DNA of 64,000 nucleotides from Rhizoclosmatium globosum (lineage: Eukaryota > Chytridiomycota > Chytridiomycetes > Chytridiales > Chytriomycetaceae): contig MCGO01000056.1 of assembly GCA_002104985.1 (NCBI GenBank), positions 1 to 64,000 of the forward strand, in the 5' to 3' direction. A program made the position numbers and the translations under genes. The notes beneath the pieces were generated by a model. That model had not been told where the DNA came from and searched no databases. It saw nothing but the letters and a program-made list of their open reading frames with translations. This document shows positions 55,603 through 64,000 of the stretch, in pieces. Every line of letters begins with the position of its first letter. The stretch's first letter is position 1.

Positions 55603-57688
55603 CTACAATTCACTTCCTATCCGCCCAACACCCCCAAAACCAGCACTCCCATAAACCCCCACACCATCACCCCGACTCCTCCCACCTCCACCACCACCAC
55701 TACCACCACCACCACCAAAAAACACAGTCCGAACCCCATCAGCATCAACCCTCTGCACAGTCCCATCCGGAAACACACTCTCCTCCTCTCCCCCCACAAA
55801 AACCCTCTTCACAGTCCCATCCCGAAACGTAATCTCTCGAGACCCGTCAACACTCCTCCGTTCAACTTGTCCACTCTCCAAGAACTCAACGGTTTCGGAC
55901 CCGTCGCCGCATGTTGTGTGCAGGATTTGTTTGGATGCGTACCAGTATACGATGCGGCCTGTTGACGTGCTTGTTTCTTTGAAGTCGCCGTTGTTGAAGA
56001 AGATTTTCGTTGTTTGGGTGTCTGGGCATTTGTGCTTGAGGGTTCCGTTTTTGTAGTAGGAAAGGGTTTGTGGGTGTTGGTGGGGGTTGTTGTTGGGGAG
56101 GTTGTTGTGTAGGTTCGTTGGAGTTTTGTTGTTTGGATTTGGGATTCCTTTGGTTTTTTTTGTTGGAGGGTTAGGAGAAGGAAGAAGTGATATAAGAAAC
56201 TCTACTGCGTACCGTGTATTGGTCTGTGATTCCGAGTCTTTGTTGGAGTGCGTCAAGGGCTTTTCGTCCTTCCATCAGAAACAGTGTCGATGCGTCCTTT
56301 CGAGTTGATGTAGAATCCGTTTCATTCGATACTTGTTTTGATTTCGCGGTGGATGATGATGATGATGCAATGGGAGGCGACTGTTGCTGTTGGGTACTTG
56401 GAGGTGGAACATGTCGTACTGCAGTAACTGATGGAGTCGGGTTTACTTCCTTCCATTGTTGTTGTTTACTGAGCGTAATGGGTGCATTATTAGATTTCGA
56501 CAATGTCTTTGGTTGAGTTGTTTGAGTTTGTTGCAGTGGCAGAGGTTGTTTTGATGTGATCAAAGGCGGCAATGGTTTCGTTATTGAATTGGATGCAATC
56601 CCTTTCTGAGGATGTACGGCTTGTTGAAGAGGATGAGAAGCAGTACGTCGAACGACAGAAGGAATCTCTGCTGCGCAGGCAACAGCCGCCAAAGCTTCCG
56701 CCCTGTCCTGCTCAAGTATTGAAATTTCTTGCATAAGTTCAGCATTTTGTTTCGTGAGTTCATCAATTCGCAGTTTATATCTGTCTGAAGCGGCAGCAGC
56801 CTTTTGTTCCGTTACTTTGACAGTTTGTTGGAGTTGAGCCACTTTCATTCGCAAGAGATCCAATTGTTCGCGTTCTCTGATTTTCATTGATAATAAGACT
56901 ATTGAATGGCGACGAATTCAAGGACCCACTTTTTTGAAGGAATCATTTCGGTTGCGCGGGCGGACTTTTCCCAAAGATCGCGTTCCTTCTTTAGAGATTT
57001 GAGAGCATCATTTAGAGAATCAATTTTAGCGCGTTGATTATTGTTTTCAGCTACGAGAGAGTTCTGTTTATATTAATTTGTGGCATAAGTAGCAGAGGAG
57101 ACAAGGTTTTACGATGGACAGTACATACGTGTGTTTCGATCAACGATTCATGTTCCAGTTTAAGAGAATTGAATTCAGTCAAGAGAATCGCATTTGAAGC
57201 TGAAGCCGAAGACGCAGTAGTTTGAAGTGGACGAGGAAGACGGGTTTCGAGTGGTTTAAGTTGTTGCAGCTGTTGAAGCTGTTTCTGCTGCTGCTGCTGT
57301 TGTTGTTGCTGTGATTCCAAGTGATTCTCGTTGTCGTTGTTGTTGTTGTTGTTTGACAGGGCCAATAGCTCATCCTACCCTCGCCATTGCAGGTATTAGA
57401 ACCAGAATCAATACAAGTATCCGGAGAAGTATCCGGAGAAGGAGAAGGAGAAGTGGTTGATTGAAACACGAAAGAGAAAGAGACTTGCACCAAAGAGACC
57501 CACCCACTCACCTGTCCAAGCGACCAGTCCCGAGTCACTCCATTTCGACTAAAGTATTCGCTTTCTTCTTCTTGCACTTCTTCGACTGCTTCTTGATGGT
57601 GGTTTCTGCTGCTTTCCCGAAGACAAGACAGCCGATGCCGCCATGATTCGCGGCTGTTGCGTCGGGCGAGAAGGAGTGTTGAAGCCAT
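55603..57688 (-). CDS. SAS4: SAS-4/CPAP (CENPJ) centriole protein with G-box
   Basis: Centriole-duplication scaffold. Starts MASTLLLARRNSRESWRHRL at 57688; exons lie at about 57688-57510, 57374-57130, 57060-56935, 56890-56215 and 56190-55603. The N-terminal half is polyN/polyQ-rich, then coiled coil (LVAENNNQRAKIDSLND; REREQLDLLRMKVAQLQQ), then Gln/Pro-rich linker. The C-terminal ~150 residues are the Tcp10/G-box domain: short beta hairpins, each with a DG or NG turn: YYKNGTLKHKCPDTQTTKIF, FNNGDFKET, GDGSETVEFLESGQVERR, ITFRDGTVKRV, SVFPDGTVQRV. In animals this domain binds STIL/Ana2. The Gly-rich end is unusual. Exon limits in the N-terminal half are approximate. Confidence 0.85.
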
Positions 57689-57749
57689 CAATCTCCTTTT
57701 TGTCGATTGACTCGATTCGGACAAATCTTTTGGAATTCCTTCTTTTTCT

Positions 57750-59628
57750 TTATTCTACTTTCTCAAACACAAGATTCGATATAAACAACTCAACTTCAGG
57801 TGCATTGTGCGACGAATTATCCATGTATGTCTTGTCCATCCACTCCTGCACCTTCTTGACAACTTCGCCAACCTCCTTCCCCTTCAAGTGGGGGTGGTAT
57901 TGTTTAATCAGCCCTCCAATCGATATATCCTTGGCTTTCTGCTCAACAGGCTTTGTGTTTTTCAGGCCATACACCTTCTTTTCCGTAATCACTCCATCAA
58001 CTGGAATAGGTGGATCTAATACTGTCCATTCCGTAATGAAATTGCTTTCTTTGGCTTTGCATCCAGCTCCAACATACATGGTCACATGCGGCGTCTCGTT
58101 GGTACTGATGCGTGGACATTCACCCTCTGTTTTCCAATCAAGTTCAATCTTGACGGCCACAACGCCTTTGTAGGATCCCACCGCCACCGCTTTCATTTCT
58201 ACTTTCGCTCCTAATCCCCCCAATGGCTGCAATATTTCATCTTTGGCCTTTCCAAGAGACACTGTGACATGATGAGCTTTGGTGGAATATACACCTTCTG
58301 TTGGCATTGGTATGGCTTCAACCAGCCGTTTTGTCGCATCCGTTGATAAAAAGACTCCGGTGTAAGACACTTGCTCAGTAACATTGATTACTGACCGGAA
58401 ACAAGAAATAGACTTTCGCGGTGTATTCGCCTTGCTTGCTTTCCGCTTTTCTTTTGGCGTTAATGGCTTTGGAACAGATTCAGGTATGGTAGTAGCACTA
58501 CAATCCAAGCATTCCAAAAAATCAGAGGACATTGTATCAATCGGAGACGCCTTTGATTCCGTACTCGCAATCAACTTTGAAGCAACGACCGAGTCGACAG
58601 GCGACAACACTTTTACTGTTTCCCGCTCCGTCGCCGCCAACGTTCGTGCATTGCACTTGTCAATCAACTCCATTACAAGGGCATATTCCAAATCCTCCGG
58701 CAGATACTTTTCCAGATCCGGTTCCTGCAAGATATTATGATACTGTATCAACTCAAGCCTTCCCGAACACTTCAACAGCTCCAACTTTTTCTCAAAGATA
58801 TCCAAATGCTTCTGTCGATCATCCCAAATCTCCAAGCTCCGAATCCCAGGAAACACTGAAAACAGGTGCATCAACACAGCCCATTTATAATCCAACGTTG
58901 TTTCATACGTGACCGTTTCTTGCGCGTTATGAAGCTCCTTCAAAAACATGCTAAGCCTTATCAGATAAACCCCGGCCCATAACAAAATTAAAATAAAACC
59001 CCCTCTTACATATCAAACAACGGCGCGCCCGCATTCACATGGTCCGATAACCCTCTACACAGCTCTGAAATCCGGTCATGGAATAAATCATGTCGTCGAC
59101 CCGTCAAAAGCACAATCAACACACTCTCCCCGTCCTCCCGCCTTTTCAACAGATCCAAAACGGATTGAACGACACGTGCGTCCCACCACGAGAAGTCTGG
59201 GGTGTCGGGGATGTACGGTGGGGAAAGGGTTCGTGGCTCGAGGAACCAGGCGCAGTCGGAGATGACTGAGCCGCGTAGCTCGTTGCTCCATCTTTTTGTG
59301 ATTGTTTTTGGAAGAGGGTGGTGAGTGTGAGGTGGGGAGGGAGGGGGTGGTGGTGGGTGCTTACATGTTTGGATTTGGGAGTGGTGATCGAAAGAGTGTT
59401 GAATCAAAGTCAAAGACGGCGAGGCGGGTGCTTTTTTGTGTGGGATTTGAGTCGATTGATGGAGAATGTTGTTGGTGTTGTTGTTTGGCAAAGTCTATTA
59501 CAAGTGCATAGTACGGTACAATACAGTAAGCCCAGTTAGATAGGCTAAGCTAAGCTAGGGACGCAACCGATAAAGGCCCTAGGTGATTGCTTACCACTTG
59601 TCAATTGTTCGTATATGAATCCTGTCAT
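57750..59628 (-). CDS. SAK-type HAD domain + 2H-phosphoesterase-like protein
   Basis: Four exons starting at 59628 (MTGFIYEQLTSDFAKQQ). Domain 1 is the HAD fold of Swiss-Army-Knife RNA-repair-like proteins, with motif I VFDFDSTLFRSPLPNPN, a WWDARVVQSV segment, motif II VLLTGR, motif III TLDYKWAVL and motif IV EIWDDRQKH. All four sets of catalytic residues (D-x-D, T, K, DD) are present. After a Ser/Pro/Lys-rich linker, domain 2 has two H-x-T motifs, HHVTVSLG and PHVTMYVG, about 80 residues apart, the mark of 2H phosphoesterases. Together they suggest end-healing or repair of RNA. It lies 61 bp upstream of SAS-4 on the same strand. Confidence 0.8.
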
Positions 59629-59726
59629 CTTTCTTGTGATGAAGTGAATTGGTTGATTTGGTCACAAAAAAAGCAGTGATTCGCGCTGTGGCTTCCCCTC
59701 CACCATCCACATTCAACAATTCCTCA
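59629..59726. promoter_or_regulatory. 98-bp divergent promoter
   Basis: Lies between the SAK-type gene (minus) and the LRR gene (plus). It holds a short upstream ATG (59640, out of frame, stop two codons on) before the chosen LRR start. Confidence 0.5.
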
Positions 59727-62700
59727 ATGAATAGCGATTCTGGACCCGATCAAAGCCAAATACCCCAAAATGATCCTCAAAACGAACAAGAATTAAATAA
59801 CGAACCCGAATCTGAGATTGTCCCTCAAAACCAAGAATCCGAACTTGAACCCACACCTGCCATTGAACAACAAGAGCAAGAGCAAGAACAAGAACAAATA
59901 AATGTGAATCAACTTACTGAAGAACCCGAATCTGATCCAGATCTAATGACTGACCCGCCTCCACCCGATATTCCTCGACGTCCCACCATCAAACTCACAG
60001 ACACAAACGATCACGACGATGATTTGGACGACTTTGATGTCGAAGCACAAATCAAAATGGAATTGGACGCGCTTCCACCTGACATTGAAGATCCCAACAC
60101 AACAACATTGAATGAACAGGATCTTGAGTTGGATGTTGATATTGCACCACTACAACCACCGCCGCCGCCGCCGCCGAGGGTTTGTACACACCTAGAGGAG
60201 ATATCGATTTTATGGGCTGAAATACTTGTGTTTCCAGGATTCTGATGCACAGAACGAAATTGATTTTCCGACAATTGCACTCCAGAAACCAAATAATAAC
60301 ACATTATCGTTACCTGATTTGAACGGTGGTGGTGGTGGTAGTGGCAGCGGTGAAGATGATTTATTGAAACTAGAAAGCAGGCAAATGAGTTTAATCTCTG
60401 ATTACGCTTCCTCAGCAGTCTCATTACAACCAGTCGTTAAGTTTTCTTCCCCCGTTTCCATAAAATCCTTAACGTCTGTTTTTGTTTTGTTTTTCGTTTC
60501 TAGAAATCTTGGTCGGATTTAATTGCGGATATGCAGAACCAGGAAGATAAACTGGAATCGCAACGACAACAGATTGAGGATGAAGTCGATGCTGCGCTTG
60601 GGTTTATTAACATGGTTCCACACGATGACGAAGAGAATCACCATCATACTAAATTCGCGGAAATGAAGTTGCCGGATACGGAGGAAATCATGGCTGTGGA
60701 AAGTGGTGGGGATATTGTAACTGTTGGGTCCAAAGAGAATGTGAACAGTATTGAGAATGTGGCTGCACAAGAAATGGAAACCTCAAAAGAACAACTTGAT
60801 GGCGAAGAAGAAATTGAATCACCGATAGTCGAGGGACTTCCCGATACCGGTTTTGAGAATGTGGCTCCAGTTGTGTCAGAAGATGCAATTTCAAGTCCGA
60901 GGAAATCTATTTCTAGCAGGCGAGAAACTATAAAGCATATAACCTTGATGCCGTATGAGGTAAGACTATCCCAATTTTAAACTTTAAGCTAAACGATACA
61001 AGGATGAAATGTCTGAAGACGATCTTGCTCCTGCGGAAGCCGAGGTAGCCTCAAAGGAACTCTTGGAAGAGAAGGCAAAGTTTGAGGATTCCATCAAGTA
61101 AGCTCGAAACTGACGAGAGTCATTGTATACTAACGAAAATGTAAGCTCTCTCGACAGCAGTCTAAGTAGTGAACTGGATATTCTTGCGCAGTTGCGCAAA
61201 GACATGGCGACATTCAAGTCCATGAACGGATCACCAGAAGACAATACATCACCAAAACGGAATCTCAACACTCCAAGCATCGGTAGCAGACTACGCCATT
61301 CATTCGGATCCTTGCCAGCTAAAGAAGCCCCATGGGCATCACAATCGAATGAAGAGCTCGACAGCAAAACATCTCCTGCTGGAGATACTGCTGTAACTCA
61401 AAAAAGGGGTTCCATCATCGCAATACCCGACTTCTCCCTCGCTAGACGGAGATCAGCGTCATCTGAACGAATAAGTGCTGAGGAAACAGACGTTTTTGTT
61501 GAAAAACAGAATTCCTTGTCTCGTCGAAAGAGTATGTCGGCAGCTGCAGGAGTAGATACTTTAGCACCTGAATGGTCACCAACATCAAAGAAAGCTGTCG
61601 AAGATGATGAACGGTTTGATGATATCGATTCAAGGAGGTCCTCAATATATTCAGACTTTGGGGGCAACTACTCGCGACGTGTTTCTGTGACTCCTGACGT
61701 GAGTTTCATTTGCCTGATGTTAAGTCGATAGTAAAACTTTTTTTCGTTATTTATTGATAGGGTGTGGTTGACGAAGAATTGCGGGCTTATAAACGACAAG
61801 AACGGAAACTGAAAATCGATTACCAGCATTTAGTGAATCAAACAAAGGAAGAAGTCAAGAAGCATCAAGAACTCACAATGCTTATTGAAAACTTCAGATC
61901 GCATTTGGGGCTGCAGCATCGAGCTGTGCGAAACACAAAGATGAAAGTAAGAGAAAACGAACAACGGTACAGACAACTCTTGCATTGGCTTCAAGTTGTA
62001 GGAAAGGTGGCATATGAGCGCGAAAAAGATAAAGCAAATGCATTGCTCCAACGAGCCGCCAAGATTTTCGAAAAGTTTAAACGAGTTCAAGACAAAGTGA
62101 CAACAAAAGCCAACACCAACAGCCACAACCTCAAAAAACTCATGGCTCAAATGAATATCCTCGTCACTGACGGCAAGAAATTTGAAACTCAGGAAGAGAT
62201 TCTGTCAGCGGAAGTCGCAGAGTTGAATCGACAACTCGAAGAAGAAACCAAAGCGTTTGAAATTCGGAAAACAGGGATGGAACAAGCTTTAAGCAGGAAA
62301 TTGCAATCTGAGGAACAGAGTCGTTTGCTGGAAGCAAAAGTATTGGCTGCCGCTTGTCAAAAACAGAGTAAAGATGGAAAACCAATTGAGTTGGAGGAGT
62401 TGGAGTACCTTGAAGCTGTGGATGTTGGGTTGTCCAAGGTAACATCAATTTAATCAAAGTGACACCCCTGACTAAATGTTGGATCAGATTCCGTACTTGA
62501 AAGATGCATCGCACTTGTTATATGCCAATTTCGACAATAATCAAATCTCATCACTTCGAGGCCTTGATTACATTTCAACCCTAAATACAGTATCATTTAA
62601 TGTAAGAGAACCTTATTGTATATTTTCGTCTCTGTAGCATCGTTTGTACAGCGAAACCGATTGATGTCAATTGATCTTGGATTACTTGGGAATATCAAGT

Positions 62701-64000
62701 TCTTCAGCGCTAATAACAATAGCATATCACAAGTTGATGTAAGCTTTAACTTACTGAATTCATGGACAGCACCTCATTGAGCCCTTAAGGTGTCAGAAAA
62801 AGCGAAAGGTATCGCTTGGTTAGACTTGAGTTGTAATCCAATCCGAGACTTTATTTCAACTCAAAGTGAAGAATTGAATGTCCTCGATTTACACAATTCA
62901 GAAGTAAGACTTTAATTTATTGGGTGGATCAAAACATTTAACTGTTTCTTCTCAAGATCCGGGACTTCAAGTGTGCTGAAAACCTGGTTAATCTGATATA
63001 CTTGAACCTAGCACGAACTAAGATACCAAATGGTCCTATTCACTATTTACATGAAAGTAAAATCCTTCAGTATTTAAGCTTGGCACGGAACAAATACTCT
63101 GATGTACCTGATTTGGACAATCCCATCCTTCATATTCTTGACATGGATCACAACTTCTTGAAGTAAGATCCTTTTCAAATTTTTGCTGCGCTAAAACTTT
63201 GAAACAATGATTTTAGGCGTCTGTGTTTATCGGGATGGTTTCCAAGGTTGCGTATTCTGCATTTAGCAGGAAACAAAATTGACTATATAGAGTCATTATC
63301 CACATGTCCATTTCTTGTGGAGCTCTATCTAGCAGATAACAAGATCGAAGGTATGAAAGTCATTGTAAGCGAAGCAATTAACGAATACTACTAGACCCAC
63401 GAAACCTGCTTCCGATTGCTGCATGCCAGCAGCTAGAGGTTCTCGATCTGTCACGAAACCCTGTTACGACATGGGCAGATTTTGACATGTTCTGTATTTG
63501 TGCATTTGACAAGCTTAAGGTAAGTTGCAACTGACTGTATTTAACCTGACGCTAACTCTCGGTATAGTACTTGAATGAGGTCTTTATATCTGCTGCAATG
63601 AAGAACTATACGCACTTTCCTCTGATTGCATACAAGACTTTGAAGGGAATACGCAAATACTATTCACAAAACACGCTATTATCGAAAACAGAGTATGACA
63701 AAAATACTCTTCATACACCTTATTTCATCGCTCATGATATCAAAAATAGGATCCATCAAAAGATCGAACAATATGAAGACTATGTGCGATTAACGTCGTT
63801 CTATCAACAGGTAACTATACCATTTAAGTTCCACATGAAATTTACATATTTGATAAAAGGCTATTGACGAATTTATGGGTCTTGAATTCGACCCTTACTT
63901 GTCTTATTTACAAGGACCGAAAGATGCAACGCAAGAAATGAAAAATACTATGCAAGCAGGTCGATTAACTTGGTTGGTGGCCACGCTAACAGCACATTCC
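59727..64000 (+). CDS. LRR/coiled-coil protein, 3' end outside window
   Basis: Starts MNSDSGPDQSQIPQNDPQNE at 59727 and is cut by the right edge. At least thirteen exons. Residues 1-150 are very acidic and Gln/Glu/Pro-rich; a Ser-rich part follows (RRRSASSERIS, SRRKSMSAAAG), then about 220 residues of coiled coil (61764-62440; RQERKLKIDYQHLVNQTKEE). From 62486 a series of leucine-rich repeats of the SDS22-like kind begins: YANFDNNQISSLRGLDYIS, FFSANNNSISQVD, WLDLSCNPIRDF, YLNLARTKI, LHLAGNKIDYIES, LYLADNKIE, VLDLSRNPVTTW. LRR proteins of this kind with coiled coils are frequent in axonemes and centrosomes, but I cannot name the orthologue. Confidence 0.8.

Noticed and set aside
1..64000. Prokaryotic operon or viral insertion
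   Set aside because: Spliced genes with GT-AG introns and eukaryote-only families cover the window; no block of intronless viral-type genes is present.

Overview
The window is nuclear DNA from a eukaryote with compact genes and many short GT-AG introns (mostly about 40-100 nt, a few near 400 nt). The gene content points to a flagellated (zoosporic) fungus, most likely a chytrid. Fungal-type families (Nha1-like Na+/H+ antiporter, Clr2-type silencing protein, SAK-type HAD protein, Dbp3, septin) sit beside genes normally kept only by lineages with centrioles and cilia (SAS-4/CPAP G-box protein, EFCAB10-like, MDM1-like, UBE2U-like). The species call is inference; no rRNA or marker gene is present.

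Layout. 1-5.1 kb is unstable DNA: decayed ORFs, an 0.8-kb composite minisatellite, a tRNA-derived SINE-like head, a 5'-truncated Nha1-type antiporter, a 25-nt poly-G tract and an ankyrin-like remnant. 5.2-6.9 kb holds a tandem pair of FkbM-type methyltransferase genes, the first one broken. 7.1-20.7 kb is a large inverted duplication: two complete prolyl-tRNA synthetase genes face each other across about 8 kb that holds a DBP3-like helicase, a degenerate reverse-transcriptase element and a MITE-like element. 20.8-27.6 kb carries minus-strand genes: a SWEET sugar transporter, two paralogous four-TM proteins flanking a Clr2-like gene, and an unknown polyQ/poly-Gly protein. 28.2-37.7 kb is housekeeping: coproporphyrinogen oxidase, mitoribosomal mS29 (DAP3/RSM23), a septin, mitoribosomal mL50-like, and NOC4.

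37.8-64 kb is rich in microtubule, centriole and cilium genes: a kinesin-7/CENP-E-like motor that ends in the CaaX box CKTQ, an MDM1-like protein head-to-head with it, an EFCAB10-like protein, a UBE2U-like E2, an ankyrin-RING E3, SUGCT-like CoA-transferase, a long coiled-coil protein, SAS-4/CPAP, a SAK HAD + 2H-phosphoesterase-like protein, and an LRR/coiled-coil protein that runs off the right edge.

Working together: the E2 and RING E3 are tandem neighbours and could be a cognate pair; kinesin, MDM1-like, SAS-4, EFCAB10 and the coiled-coil/LRR proteins are all plausible parts of the centriole-spindle-flagellum apparatus. Several gene pairs share very short divergent promoters (about 84-126 bp). 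The whole ordering looks like ordinary eukaryotic chromosome, with the 1-21 kb part recently rearranged.
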